Origin: Pseudomonas yamanorum
GTDB lineage: Bacteria; Pseudomonadota; Gammaproteobacteria; Pseudomonadales; Pseudomonadaceae
Direction of reading: 5' to 3'
Assembly (NCBI RefSeq): GCF_900105735.1
Contig: NZ_LT629793.1
Location: 1,054,001 to 1,118,000, forward strand
DNA: 64,000 nt
Shown: piece after piece, positions 1 to 8,571 of the stretch
Layout: every line of letters starts with the position of its first letter
How positions within the stretch are numbered: position 1 is the stretch's first letter
The notes under the pieces: model-generated
The model's database searches: none
The model's input: only the letters and a program-made list of their open reading frames with translations
What the model was told of the DNA's origin: nothing
Program-made: the position numbers and the translations under genes

Positions 1-2
1 TC

Positions 3-707
3 GCCGCCGGTGCAGCCAAGGTTTCTTCCAGCCAGGCCACCCTCGGGCGCTCGCAGATCGACCTGAACCGCGCACAAACCCTGCGCAAGCCCGGCTACGT
101 CTCGGAAGAACGGGTCACCACCCTCGACGCCGACAACCACATCGCCCGCTCCCAAGTGACCATGGCCCAGGCCGACCTGCAGGGCCAGCGCCAGCAGGTC
201 AACGCCCTGAACGCCGAGATCAAGCGCCTCGACGCAATGATCGCCAACGCCAAGACCGACCTGGCCCAGGCCGAACTGAACCTGACCCGCAGCGAAATCC
301 ACGCGCCCATCAGCGGCCTGATCGGCCAGCGTGCCGCGCGCAACGGTCAATATGTGCAAGCCGGTGCCTACCTGCTGTCGATCGTCCCGGACCAGGACAT
401 CTGGGTGCAGGCCAACTTCAAGGAAACCCAGATCGGCCACATGCAGCCCGGGCAAAAGGCCGAACTGACGTTTGATGCCTACAGCGATACCCCGATCGAA
501 GGCCGCGTGGCCAACCTGTTCGGCGCCTCCGGCGCGCAGTTCAGCCTGCTGCCACCGGACAATGCCACGGGCAACTTCACCAAAGTCGTACAACGGATTC
601 CGGTCAAACTGACCTTCGCCGCCGACAACCCGCTGCAGGGCAAAATCCGCCCGGGCATGTCGGTGACGGTCAAAGTGAATATCCAAGACCCGCACGATGG
701 CCGGTGA
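3..707 (+). CDS. EmrA/HlyD-type membrane fusion protein, 5' end outside window
   Basis: Periplasmic adaptor of a tripartite drug efflux pump, linking an inner-membrane transporter to an outer-membrane channel. The reading frame is open from base 3, so the N-terminal membrane anchor and first lipoyl half lie upstream of the window. What is visible is the end of the alpha-helical hairpin (heptad-like stretch with ALNAEIKRLDAMIANAKTDL), the second lipoyl half with the family signature EIHAPISGLIGQRAARNGQY, then the beta-barrel and membrane-proximal part ending KIRPGMSVTVKVNIQ. It overlaps the next gene by 11 bases, so the two are co-translated. The EmrA-like subgroup is inferred from the DHA2 partner. 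Confidence 0.9.
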   Translation, partial: AAGAAKVSSSQATLGRSQIDLNRAQTLRKPGYVSEERVTTLDADNHIARSQVTMAQADLQGQRQQVNALNAEIKRLDAMIANAKTDLAQAELNLTRSEIHAPISGLIGQRAARNGQYVQAGAYLLSIVPDQDIWVQANFKETQIGHMQPGQKAELTFDAYSDTPIEGRVANLFGASGAQFSLLPPDNATGNFTKVVQRIPVKLTFAADNPLQGKIRPGMSVTVKVNIQDPHDGR

Positions 708-2247
708 TCAACTGCTGCCGCCGGTCGGCGAACCGACCCGGCGCGACTGGATCGCGGTCATGAGCGTGATGCTCGGCGCCTTCATGGCAGTGCTCGACAT
801 CCAGATCACCAACTCGTCCCTCAAGGACATTCAAGGCGCACTGTCGGCCACCCTGGAAGAAGGCTCGTGGATATCCACTTCCTACCTTGTGGCCGAAATC
901 ATCATGATCCCTCTCACCGCCTGGCTGGTGCAGCTGCTGTCGGCGCGTCGCCTGGCGGTGTGGGTGTCCGGCGGATTCCTGATCGCCTCGCTGATGTGTT
1001 CCATGGCCTGGAGCCTGGAAAGCATGATCGTGTTCCGCGCCTTGCAGGGTTTTACCGGCGGTGCGCTGATCCCGCTGGCGTTCACCCTCACCCTGATCAA
1101 GTTGCCCGAACATCACCGCGCCAAAGGCATGGCCATGTTCGCCATGACCGCCACCTTCGCCCCCTCCATCGGCCCGACCATCGGCGGCTGGCTCACGGAG
1201 AACTGGGGCTGGGAATACATCTTCTACATCAACATCCCGCCGGGCCTGATCATGATCGCCGGGCTGCTGTACGGCCTGGAGAAAAAGGATTCCAACTGGG
1301 ACCTGCTCAAAAGCACCGACTACCTCGGCATCGTCACCATGGCCGTGGGCCTCGGGTGTTTACAGGTATTTCTTGAGGAAGGCCATCGCAAGGACTGGCT
1401 GGAGTCGAACCTGATTGTCAGCCTGGGTACCGTCGCCCTGTTGAGTTTGATCACCTTCGTGATCGTGCAGATGTCCAAGCCAAACCCGCTGATCAACCTG
1501 CGGATCCTCGGCAATCGCAATTTCGGGCTGTCGAGCATCTCCAGCCTGGGGATGGGCGTGGGGTTGTATGGCTCGATTTATTTGTTGCCGCTGTACCTGG
1601 CGCAGATCCAGAACTACAACGCCCTGCAGATCGGCGAAGTGATCATGTGGATGGGGGTTCCGCAGCTGTTCCTGATTCCGCTGGTGCCCAAGCTGATGAA
1701 ATACGTATCGCCCAAATGGCTGTGTACGCTGGGGTTCGGGTTGTTTGGATTGGCGAGCTTTTCATCGGGAGTGCTGAACCCGGACTTTGCCGGCGACCAG
1801 TTCAACCGCATCCAGATCATCCGCGCGTTGGGGCAGCCGCTGATCATGGTGACGATTTCGCTGATTGCCACGGCATACATCATGCAGAAGGACGCGGGGT
1901 CGGCGTCGAGTCTGTTCAATATTTTGCGAAACCTGGGTGGGGCGATCGGGATTGCGCTGCTGGCAACGCTGCTGGATGCGCGCACCAAAACCTACTTTGA
2001 TTATCTGCGCGAGGCGATTGTGCCGACCAATCCGCAGGTGGCGGAGCGCATGGCCAGGCTGACGGAGACGTTTGGCAGTGAGACGGCGGCGTTGGGCAAG
2101 TTGAGTGAGATTGCCCATCAGCAGGCGCAGATCATGGCCTACAACGATGCGTTTCATTTTGTAGGGTTAGCGTTGGGGATCAGTATGGTGGCGATTTTGT
2201 TGACCAAGGCGTTGCCGGCGGGGCTCAAGGCTGGGGAATCTCATTAG
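697..2247 (+). CDS. DHA2 family drug:H+ antiporter (EmrB-like)
   Basis: Inner-membrane proton-driven multidrug exporter of 516 residues, the usual size for 14-helix DHA2 proteins. The first helix carries MLGAFMAVLDIQITNSSL, which holds the DHA1/DHA2 motif D1 (LDxTIVN-like), and ALQGFTGGALIPLAFTL follows. The loop with the motif GTFAPSIGPTIGGW-like sequence (here ATFAPSIGPTIGGWL) is antiporter motif C. The ATG lies within the end of the fusion-protein gene, so the pair forms one operon. An outer-membrane partner gene, if local, would lie left of the window. The substrate cannot be told from sequence. A REPIN follows the stop codon. Confidence 0.92.
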   Translation: MAGDQLLPPVGEPTRRDWIAVMSVMLGAFMAVLDIQITNSSLKDIQGALSATLEEGSWISTSYLVAEIIMIPLTAWLVQLLSARRLAVWVSGGFLIASLMCSMAWSLESMIVFRALQGFTGGALIPLAFTLTLIKLPEHHRAKGMAMFAMTATFAPSIGPTIGGWLTENWGWEYIFYINIPPGLIMIAGLLYGLEKKDSNWDLLKSTDYLGIVTMAVGLGCLQVFLEEGHRKDWLESNLIVSLGTVALLSLITFVIVQMSKPNPLINLRILGNRNFGLSSISSLGMGVGLYGSIYLLPLYLAQIQNYNALQIGEVIMWMGVPQLFLIPLVPKLMKYVSPKWLCTLGFGLFGLASFSSGVLNPDFAGDQFNRIQIIRALGQPLIMVTISLIATAYIMQKDAGSASSLFNILRNLGGAIGIALLATLLDARTKTYFDYLREAIVPTNPQVAERMARLTETFGSETAALGKLSEIAHQQAQIMAYNDAFHFVGLALGISMVAILLTKALPAGLKAGESH

Positions 2248-2262
2248 ACCGAGGCGCCGCCA

Positions 2263-2344
2263 TTCGCGAGCAAGCCCGCTCCCACACTTGACCGAGCTGT
2301 TCAGGCGAACGCGGTCAAAATGTGGGAGCGGGCTTGCTCGCGAA
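2263..2344. repeat. REPIN-type inverted repeat pair, outward-facing arms
   Basis: Two 24-base arms, TTCGCGAGCAAGCCCGCTCC... at 2263-2286 and its exact complement at 2321-2344, flank a 34-base spacer between the convergent ends of the transporter gene and uvrB. The same REP unit recurs at 25095 and 28128 with the arms in the opposite order. It probably also acts as a bidirectional terminator or mRNA stabiliser; that role is inferred. Confidence 0.85.
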
Positions 2345-2367
2345 GAGGCCTTGGCAGTCGCTACAAA

Positions 2368-4383
2368 TCACACAGCCAGCAACCGCTCCCGCAACTTGCC
2401 AATCTCATCCCGCATCTGCGCCGCCGCTTCAAACTCCAGATCCCGCGCCAACTGGTACATCTTCTCTTCCAACTGACGAATACGCTTGGTGATCTCGCTC
2501 GGGGAACGCAATTCCGCTTCGTACTTCGCGTTCTCCTCCGCCGCCTTGGCCATGCCCTTGCGCTTCTTGCTGCGCGAGCCCGGCACGGTGGCGCCTTCCA
2601 TGATGTCGGCCACATCCTTGAACACGCCCTTCGGCGTGATGCCATGTTCCAGGTTGTAGGCAATCTGCTTGTCGCGACGCCGCTCGGTCTCGCCAATCGC
2701 GCGCTCCATGGAACCGGTAATCCGGTCCGCATACAGAATCGCCCGGCCATTCAGGTTCCGCGCCGCCCGGCCAATGGTCTGGATCAAGGAGCGCTCGGAC
2801 CGCAGGAAGCCTTCCTTGTCGGCATCCAGAATCGCCACCAGGGACACTTCCGGCATATCCAGACCTTCACGCAGCAGGTTGATCCCCACCAGCACATCGA
2901 ACGCCCCCAAACGCAGGTCGCGGATGATTTCCACGCGCTCCACGGTGTCGATGTCCGAGTGCAAATAGCGCACGCGCACGCCGTGGTCGGCCAGGTAATC
3001 AGTCAAGTCTTCGGACATGCGCTTGGTCAGTGTGGTGACCAGCACCCGCTCTTCCAGGGCCACGCGCTTGGTGATTTCCGAGAGCAAGTCGTCCACCTGA
3101 GTCAGGGCCGGGCGTATTTCGATTTGCGGGTCCACCAGGCCCGTCGGGCGCACCAGTTGCTCAATCACACGCCCGGCGTGTTCGGCCTCGTAGTTACCCG
3201 GCGTGGCCGAGACAAAAATCGTCTGCGGGCTGATGCCTTCGAATTCGTCAAAACGCATCGGCCGGTTATCCAGCGCCGACGGCAGGCGGAAGCCGTATTC
3301 CACCAAGGTCTCTTTACGCGAGCGGTCACCTTTGTACATTGCGCCCACCTGCGGCACGCTGACGTGGGACTCGTCGATCACCAGCAAGGCATCGTCCGGC
3401 AGGTAATCGAACAAGGTAGGTGGCGCCTGCCCGGATTCACGGCCAGAGAGGTAGCGCGAGTAGTTTTCGATGCCGTTGCAGTAGCCCAGCTCGAGAATCA
3501 TCTCCAGATCGAAGCGGGTGCGTTGCTCCAGACGCTGGGCTTCCACCAGTTTGTTGTTGGAACGCAGGTATTCCAGGCGCTCCACCAGCTCAGCCTTGAT
3601 GCCCTCGATGGCGCCCATCAGGGTTTCGCGCGGGGTCACGTAGTGGCTTTTCGGGTAGAAGGTGAAGCGCGGCAGCTTGCGGATCACCTCGCCGGTCAAC
3701 GGGTCGAAGGCCGACAGGCTCTCGACTTCATCGTCGAACAGCTCGATGCGGATCGCTTCCAGGTCGGATTCCGCCGGGTAGATGTCGATCACATCGCCGC
3801 GCACGCGGAAGCTCGCCCGGGCGAAGTCTATGTCGTTGCGGGTGTATTGCAGGCTCGTCAGGCGACGCAGCAGTTCGCGCTGGTCGAGTTTGTCGCCGCG
3901 GTCGACGTGCAGCACCATCTTCAAATAGGTTTCCGGGCTGCCCAGGCCGTAGATGCACGACACCGTGGTGACGATGATCGCGTCTTTGCGTTCCAGCAGC
4001 GCCTTGGTCGCCGAGAGCCGCATCTGCTCGATGTGGTCGTTGATCGAGGCGTCTTTCTCGATAAAGGTGTCGGACGACGGTACGTAGGCTTCGGGCTGGT
4101 AGTAGTCGTAGTAGGAAACGAAGTACTCCACCGCGTTGTTCGGGAAGAACGCCTTGAACTCGCCATACAACTGCGCGGCCAGGGTCTTGTTCGGCGCCAG
4201 CACCAGGGTCGGGCGGTTCACCTGGGCGATCACGTTGGCGATGCTGAAGGTCTTGCCGGAGCCGGTCACGCCGAGCAAGGTCTGGTGTGCCAGGCCGGCT
4301 TCGATGCCTTCGACCATCAGGCGGATGGCTTCCGGTTGATCGCCGGCAGGCTCAAAGCGGGTGACTAGCTGGAAATCCGACAT
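2368..4383 (-). CDS. uvrB: UvrABC excision nuclease subunit B
   Basis: Damage-verification helicase-like subunit of nucleotide excision repair; it is loaded by UvrA and recruits UvrC. At 671 residues it has the standard length. Walker A GVTGSGKT is at residues 38-45. The DNA-clamping beta-hairpin region [20 protein letters not shown] follows at about 92-111, and the DEAD-box equivalent is DESH. Helicase motif VI is QTIGRAARN. The C-terminal UVR domain ([20 protein letters not shown]) binds UvrC. It is transcribed alone, convergent with the efflux operon and divergent from the aminotransferase gene. No LexA box of the CTG-N10-CAG type was found in the upstream 340 bases. Confidence 0.98.
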   Translation of the reverse strand: MSDFQLVTRFEPAGDQPEAIRLMVEGIEAGLAHQTLLGVTGSGKTFSIANVIAQVNRPTLVLAPNKTLAAQLYGEFKAFFPNNAVEYFVSYYDYYQPEAYVPSSDTFIEKDASINDHIEQMRLSATKALLERKDAIIVTTVSCIYGLGSPETYLKMVLHVDRGDKLDQRELLRRLTSLQYTRNDIDFARASFRVRGDVIDIYPAESDLEAIRIELFDDEVESLSAFDPLTGEVIRKLPRFTFYPKSHYVTPRETLMGAIEGIKAELVERLEYLRSNNKLVEAQRLEQRTRFDLEMILELGYCNGIENYSRYLSGRESGQAPPTLFDYLPDDALLVIDESHVSVPQVGAMYKGDRSRKETLVEYGFRLPSALDNRPMRFDEFEGISPQTIFVSATPGNYEAEHAGRVIEQLVRPTGLVDPQIEIRPALTQVDDLLSEITKRVALEERVLVTTLTKRMSEDLTDYLADHGVRVRYLHSDIDTVERVEIIRDLRLGAFDVLVGINLLREGLDMPEVSLVAILDADKEGFLRSERSLIQTIGRAARNLNGRAILYADRITGSMERAIGETERRRDKQIAYNLEHGITPKGVFKDVADIMEGATVPGSRSKKRKGMAKAAEENAKYEAELRSPSEITKRIRQLEEKMYQLARDLEFEAAAQMRDEIGKLRERLLAV

Positions 4384-4726
4384 AACGTACCTCTTGAGTC
4401 ACCCCGAGGCCGGAAAAAGCAACGGGGACGAAAAAGACCGCGACCCGCGACTGTTCGGCGCAGGTTGCAGGAAAAAACCATGATAGCTGTAGAAGTGGAG
4501 GCAAATGTCACGGGTTTCAAGGCAATCGTGCTACATGCCATGACCGGACAACGTTGCAATAAGACTAACGGTCGGCAAATAAACCGAAAAACTTGGCCGA
4601 AAAGCCGTTTCGGCTGTCGCCGCGAGCCGTGATGGCCTCTATACTAGCTCCCCGTTTGTGCACCGCTCTAGTGCATTCGGCTGGAGCGCGACACGTCCCT
4701 CCACTCTCTATAGAGCTGCCGCAAAA
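4384..4726. other. Divergent intergenic region between uvrB and the aminotransferase gene
   Basis: These 343 bases should hold both promoters. A TATACT hexamer at 4640-4645 is a plausible -10 element for the rightward gene, but the -35 position is weak. The open frame beginning at 4658 simply extends the aminotransferase upstream and is not thought to be translated. No RNA gene or repeat is visible. Confidence 0.4.
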
Positions 4727-5923
4727 ATGAGCCTGTTCTCCGCTGTCGAAATGGCACCACGCGATCCAATCCTGGGCCTCAACGAAGCATTCAACGCCGA
4801 TACCCGAACCACCAAGGTGAACCTTGGCGTGGGCGTTTACTGCAACGAGGAGGGGAAGATTCCACTCTTGCGTGCCGTTGCCGAAGCGGAAGCCATTCGA
4901 GTGGCGCAACACGCCGCCCGTGGCTACTTGCCGATCGACGGTATTGTCGCCTACGACCAGGCCGTGCAAAAGCTGCTGTTCGGCGCCCAATCGCCACTGA
5001 TCAGCTCCGGCCGCGTCATCACCGCCCAAGCGGTCGGCGGCACCGGCGCCCTGAAAATCGGCGCAGACTTCCTCAAGCAACTGCTGCCCAACGCCGTCGT
5101 CGCCATCAGCGACCCGAGCTGGGAAAACCACCAGGCGCTGTTCGAAAAAGCCGGCTTCCCGGTACAGACCTATCGCTACTACGACGCCGCCACCCACGAC
5201 GTCAACCGCGCCGGCCTGCTGGAAGACCTCAACGCCCTGCCGCCACAGTCCATCGTCGTGCTGCACGCCTGCTGCCACAACCCGACCGGCGTCGACCTGA
5301 GCCCGGCCGACTGGCAACAAGTGTTGGACGTGGTCAAGGCGAAAAACCTCGTACCGTTCCTCGACATGGCCTACCAGGGCTTTGGCGACGGCATCGACGA
5401 AGACGCCGCTGCGGTGCGCCTGTTCGCCGAGTCGGGCCTGACCTTCTTTGTGTCCAGCTCGTTCTCCAAGTCGTTCTCGCTGTACGGCGAGCGCGTGGGC
5501 GCCCTGTCCATCGTTACCGACTCCAAGGAAGAAAGCGCGCGCATCCTGTCCCAGGTCAAGCGCGTGATCCGCACCAACTACTCCAACCCGCCAACCCACG
5601 GCGCGGCGATCGTTGCAGCGGTGCTGAACAACCCTGAGCTGCGCGCCCAGTGGGAAGCCGAACTGGCCGAAATGCGCCTGCGCATTCGCGGCATGCGCGA
5701 GCAGATGGTGGCTGACCTGGCCAAGGCTGCACCGGGCCACGACTTCAGCTTCGTCGGTCGCCAGCGCGGGATGTTCTCCTACTCCGGCCTGAGCGTTGAG
5801 CAAGTGACGCGCCTGCGCAGCGAGTTTGGTATCTATGCGCTGGACACTGGCCGCATCTGTGTGGCGGCGTTGAACCAGAAGAACATCGATGCTGTGACCA
5901 AGGCTATCGTTCAGGTGCTGTAA
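4727..5923 (+). CDS. Class I aspartate/aromatic-amino-acid aminotransferase
   Basis: PLP enzyme that exchanges amino groups between aspartate or aromatic amino acids and 2-oxo acids. Starting at ATG 4727 gives 398 residues beginning MSLFSAVEMAPRDPILGLNE, the classical AspC/TyrB start; the longer upstream frame has no family similarity. Visible family features are VNLGVGVYCNEEGKIPLL, the CHNPTGVD active-site strand, DMAYQGFGDG, and the PLP lysine near residue 248 in SSFSKSFSLYGERVG. It lies divergent from uvrB, an order I recall as typical of Pseudomonas. Whether it prefers aspartate or aromatic substrates cannot be decided, so no symbol is given. Confidence 0.95.
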   Translation: MSLFSAVEMAPRDPILGLNEAFNADTRTTKVNLGVGVYCNEEGKIPLLRAVAEAEAIRVAQHAARGYLPIDGIVAYDQAVQKLLFGAQSPLISSGRVITAQAVGGTGALKIGADFLKQLLPNAVVAISDPSWENHQALFEKAGFPVQTYRYYDAATHDVNRAGLLEDLNALPPQSIVVLHACCHNPTGVDLSPADWQQVLDVVKAKNLVPFLDMAYQGFGDGIDEDAAAVRLFAESGLTFFVSSSFSKSFSLYGERVGALSIVTDSKEESARILSQVKRVIRTNYSNPPTHGAAIVAAVLNNPELRAQWEAELAEMRLRIRGMREQMVADLAKAAPGHDFSFVGRQRGMFSYSGLSVEQVTRLRSEFGIYALDTGRICVAALNQKNIDAVTKAIVQVL

Positions 5924-5940
5924 GCCTGTTGTGATGCAAA

Positions 5941-5970
5941 AAAAGGGGAAGCCGGTGGCTTCCCCTTTTT
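5941..5970 (+). terminator. Rho-independent terminator of the aminotransferase gene
   Basis: A perfect stem GGGGAAGCC / GGCTTCCCC with a GGT loop is followed directly by five T residues, 17 bases after the stop codon. The A run on the 5' side would make it work in both directions. Confidence 0.92.
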
Positions 5971-5994
5971 CATTCTGCGAACGCGCCCAACGTG

Positions 5995-6116
5995 GCGAGG
6001 GAGCTTGCTCCCGCTGGGCTGCGCAGCGGCCCTGAAACCTGCCACCGTGAACTTTCTGAATGAATGCGCTGCCTGAATGGGGGCCGCTTCGCGCCCCAGC
6101 GGGAGCAAGCTCCCTC
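5995..6116. repeat. REPIN-like inverted repeat (GAGGGAGCTTGCTCCC type)
   Basis: The left arm GCGAGGGAGCTTGCTCCCGC and the right arm GCGGGAGCAAGCTCCCTC, each with its own small palindrome, are separated by about 85 bases with further imperfect pairing (GCAGCGGCC with GGCCGC). It belongs to a different REP subfamily from the elements at 2263, 25095 and 28128. Confidence 0.8.
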
Positions 6117-6231
6117 ACCACAGGGTGAGCAGATTGCTTCAATAGATGAGTGCATCCCCCCTAAAAATTCGCTGCTTTCAGTCCGCTACCCCTAGACTGA
6201 CAGCAAGACAGTCCCTTCCCTTGAGTAGCCT

Positions 6232-6441
6232 ATGAGAAACGACGACCTGGACCTGCGTGCCGACCGCGACGAACTGGACCACTTCACCCCGCGCCCGCCC
6301 CCCGTCAAGCGCCAGAAAAGCCTGGTACTGCAAATCGCCCTCGGGGTATTCCTCGGCGGTTTGGCCTTGTGGCTGGTGCAACTGGGCGCCGGCGCCCTGA
6401 TGGCCAAACTGGCCATGGGCACCTTCCAGTTCGGCGGCTGA
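6232..6441 (+). CDS. Small single-helix membrane protein
   Basis: A 69-residue protein with a charged N-terminus (MRNDDLDLRADRDELDHF), a proline-rich basic stretch (PRPPPVKRQK), one hydrophobic helix (LVLQIALGVFLGGLALWLV) and a short amphipathic tail ending GTFQFGG. The positive charges before the helix predict the N-terminus in the cytoplasm. A TTGAGTAGCCT leader precedes the ATG and gives only a poor ribosome site. No function is recognised. Its last 22 codons were the source of the gene-tail copies in the downstream repeat array, so the array arose after this gene was in place. Confidence 0.7.
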   Translation: MRNDDLDLRADRDELDHFTPRPPPVKRQKSLVLQIALGVFLGGLALWLVQLGAGALMAKLAMGTFQFGG

Positions 6442-6453
6442 CCAAGGCCAAAT

Positions 6454-6561
6454 GTGGGAGCCGTCGAGCTTTAGCGAGGCCGCGATAGCGGTGGGTCAGG
6501 CACCATCAATGTCGACGGTGCCGACGTCATCGCAGCCTCGCTAAAGCTCGACAGCTCCCAC
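6454..6561. repeat. REPIN-like palindrome, array copy 1
   Basis: A 108-base element with arms GTGGGAGCCGTCGAGCTTTA... and ...AAGCTCGACAGCTCCCAC (33 bases with two C/T differences) plus an inner GGCACC/GGTGCC hairpin. It lies directly behind the stop codon of the small membrane-protein gene. Confidence 0.9.
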
Positions 6562-6579
6562 AGGGGGCCTGTGTGACTG

Positions 6580-6645
6580 ATGCAACTGGGTACCGGCGCC
6601 CTGATCGCCAAATCGGCCATGGGCACCCTGCAGTTCGGCAGCTGA
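6580..6645 (+). pseudogene. Duplicated 3' tail of the small membrane-protein gene, copy 2
   Basis: Reads MQLGTGALIAKSAMGTLQFG-Ser then stop, against QLGAGALMAKLAMGTFQFGG in the parent gene. It starts with an ATG created at the duplication edge but has no ribosome-binding site, so it is most likely a remnant. Confidence 0.75.
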
Positions 6646-6656
6646 CCAAGACCAAT

Positions 6657-6764
6657 GTGGGAGCCGTCGAGCTTTAGCGAGGCCGCGATTGCGGTGGGTC
6701 AGGCACCCTCAATATCGACTGTGCCGACGCCTTCGCAGCCTCGCTAAAGCTCGACAGCTCCCAC
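6657..6764. repeat. REPIN-like palindrome, array copy 2
   Basis: Same 108-base length and arms as copy 1. The inner region differs (GCGATTGCGG, CCCTCAATATCGACTGTGCC), so the copies have diverged by point changes without length change. Confidence 0.9.
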
Positions 6765-6782
6765 ACGGGACCTGTGTGACTG

Positions 6783-6848
6783 ATGCAACTGGATACCGGC
6801 GCCCTGATCGCCAAATCGGCCATGGGCACCCTGCAATTTGGCGGCTGA
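6783..6848 (+). pseudogene. Duplicated 3' tail of the small membrane-protein gene, copy 3
   Basis: Reads MQLDTGALIAKSAMGTLQFG-Gly then stop. It shares the Ile-Ala-Lys-Ser changes with copy 2, so copies 2 and 3 derive from each other rather than independently from the parent gene. Confidence 0.75.
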
Positions 6849-6860
6849 CAAAGATCAAAT

Positions 6861-6968
6861 GTGGGAGCCGTCGAGCTTTAGCGAGGCCGCGATAGCGGTG
6901 GGTCAGGCACCATCGTTGTCGCCTGTGCCGACGTCATCGCAGCCTCGCTAAAGCTCGACAGCTCCCAC
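6861..6968. repeat. REPIN-like palindrome, array copy 3
   Basis: 108 bases, arms as in copy 1. The inner loop is CATCGTTGTCGCCTGTGCC, shared with copy 4. Confidence 0.9.
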
Positions 6969-7053
6969 AGGGGATCTACTGCGCCTTCAGTCTGCTCTCT
7001 TGTGGCCGGTGCGAGCAGACACCCAGCAATTTGGCGACCAACCAAGACCAAAT

Positions 7054-7161
7054 GTGGGAGCCGTCGAGCTTGAGCGAGGCCGCGATAGCGGTGGGTCAGG
7101 CAGCATCGTTGTCGCCTGTGCCGACGTCATCGCAGCCTCGCTGAAGCTCGACAGCTCCCAC
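7054..7161. repeat. REPIN-like palindrome, array copy 4
   Basis: 108 bases. The stem base change GAGCTTGAGCG is matched by CGCTGAAGCTC on the other arm, so the pairing is kept by a compensating change, either by selection on the hairpin or by gene conversion between arms. Confidence 0.9.
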
Positions 7162-7256
7162 AGAGAACCTATTCCGCCTTCAGTCCGCGCTCTTGTGGCC
7201 GGTGCAACTAGGTACAAGCAGACACCCTGCAATTTGGCAACTGACCAAAACCAAAT

Positions 7257-7364
7257 GTGGGAGCCGTCGAGCTTTAGCGAGGCCGCGATAGCGGTGGGTC
7301 AGGCACCATCAATGTCGACGGTGCCGACGTCATCGCAGCCTCGCTAAAGTTCGACAGCTCCCAC
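7257..7364. repeat. REPIN-like palindrome, array copy 5
   Basis: 108 bases. One uncompensated change in the right arm (AAAGTTCGACAG). It is followed by the last degraded unit tail. Confidence 0.9.
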
Positions 7365-7476
7365 CGGGGACCTATTCCGCCTTCAGTCCACTCTCTTCCG
7401 GCAACCATGGTTTGTGCAACTCGGTGCAAGCAAACACCCCGCAATCTGGCGGTTAACCCCCTGAGTTGAACTTCCC

Positions 7477-7589
7477 GTAGCAGCTGTCGAGCCCCAGCGA
7501 GGCTGCGTCAGGCGCGACTCGGTTTGAGTGTATGACTCGATAGCGGCAGCGCGGCCAACGCAGCCTCGCTGGGGCTCGACAGCTGCTAC
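7477..7589. repeat. Related REPIN of the GTAGCAGCTGTCGAG type
   Basis: The arms GTAGCAGCTGTCGAGCCCCA and TGGGGCTCGACAGCTGCTAC flank about 50 bases. The CTGTCGAG and AGCGAGGC blocks are shared with the array palindromes, so this is a sister subfamily next to the array. It ends three bases before the LysR gene's stop and may serve as its terminator. Confidence 0.85.
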
Positions 7590-7591
7590 GG

Positions 7592-8479
7592 CTACGATGC
7601 CAGGGCCAGGCCGCGCTCCTCCAGCAACCGCACAAAACTGTTCAAACTCTGTGACACCGTGCCCCGGCGCCAGATCAGCCAGGTATTCAAAATCCGGAAC
7701 GTATCCGTCAACGGCCACACACTCACCGTCCTGAACCCCGGCATGCTCTCCAGCATGCTCCTCGGCATCAGCGCCAATCCCGCACCGGCACTCACACACG
7801 CCAGCATCCCGTGATAAGACTCCATCTCGAAGATCTTCCCCGGCACCGCGCCATCCTGTGAAAACCAGCGCTCAAAGTGGTGCCGGTACGAACAGTTCGA
7901 GCGAAATGTGTAGATGCTCTCGCCACTCACATCCTGCCCCCGGGTGATCGGCGCGTGATGCAGCGGCGCAATCACCACCATCTCCTCTTCAAACACCGCC
8001 ACGCCTTCCAGGGTCGCGTGCAGCACCGGCCCATCGACAAACGCCGCCGCCAACCGCCCCGACAACACGCCTTCGATCATGGTCCCGGATGGCCCGGTGG
8101 TCAGGTCCAGCTCAACCTTGGCGTGCTTCTGGTTATACGCCGCCAACACCGCAGGGATGCGCACCGCCGCCGTGCTCTCCAGCGAACCCAAAGCAAACGC
8201 GCCCTGAGGCTCCTCCCCCGCCACCGTCGCCCGGGCTTCCTGCACCAGGTCAAGAATCCGCCGCGCATAACCGAGGAAATTCCACCCGGCCGGTGACAAC
8301 CGCAATCGGCTCTTTTCGCGAATAAACAAATCCACGCCCAAGTCCTGCTCCAACTGCTTGATCCGCGTGGTCAGGTTTGACGGCACGCGATGGATCAACT
8401 GCGCGGCGGCGCTGATGCTGCCTTGCTCGGCAACGGCTTTGAAAATTTCCAGCTGGACCAGATCCAAGTCATTCTCCAA
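7592..8479 (-). CDS. LysR-family regulator divergent from the Sad aldehyde dehydrogenase
   Basis: A 295-residue LTTR. The N-terminal winged helix-turn-helix (about residues 6-65) includes [20 protein letters not shown], followed by a linker helix and an effector domain with [20 protein letters not shown] and a periplasmic-binding-protein fold. The start codon lies 92 bases from the ATG of the divergent aldehyde dehydrogenase gene. In E. coli the LTTR PtrR (YneJ) sits next to the orthologous sad/yneI gene, so control of that gene is the likely role; this is by analogy. The effector is unknown. Confidence 0.9.
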   Translation of the reverse strand: MENDLDLVQLEIFKAVAEQGSISAAAQLIHRVPSNLTTRIKQLEQDLGVDLFIREKSRLRLSPAGWNFLGYARRILDLVQEARATVAGEEPQGAFALGSLESTAAVRIPAVLAAYNQKHAKVELDLTTGPSGTMIEGVLSGRLAAAFVDGPVLHATLEGVAVFEEEMVVIAPLHHAPITRGQDVSGESIYTFRSNCSYRHHFERWFSQDGAVPGKIFEMESYHGMLACVSAGAGLALMPRSMLESMPGFRTVSVWPLTDTFRILNTWLIWRRGTVSQSLNSFVRLLEERGLALAS

Positions 8480-8571
8480 ACGTGAACGTATTGCTTAATA
8501 TTATTCAGTTTCCGAAAAAGATACAGCCCCGTACGCTGGCCTCCATCCCATTCACTGCGCAGGACGGTGCC

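Larger units (their letters stand above)
6380..7390. repeat. Tandem array of about 200-bp units: gene tail plus 108-bp palindrome
   Basis: Five units repeat with spacings of 203, 204, 193 and 203 bases, measured at the palindrome starts (6454, 6657, 6861, 7054, 7257). Each unit has an ACCAAGACCAAAT-like lead-in, a 108-base palindromic element, and a tail CCTGTGTGACTG or CCTATTCCGCCTTCAGTC. Units 2 and 3 begin with a 66-base copy of the 3' end of the preceding gene. In units 4 and 5 this segment has decayed to pieces such as CACCCTGCAATTTGGCAACT. The pattern implies repeated duplication of a block that included the gene's end and the element beside it. Confidence 0.93.

Noticed and set aside
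2320..4368. 682-codon frame antisense to uvrB
   Set aside because: A shadow of the high-GC uvrB gene; uvrB itself is unmistakable.
4384..4660. LexA box upstream of uvrB
   Set aside because: No CTG-N10-CAG with the AT-rich core was found.
4658..4726. Longer N-terminus for the aminotransferase
   Set aside because: MHRSSAFGWSATRPSTLYRA has no family match, and ATG 4727 gives the standard start and length.
6380..7390. CRISPR array
   Set aside because: The repeats are long palindromes of 108 bases with similar, not unique, spacers and no cas genes.
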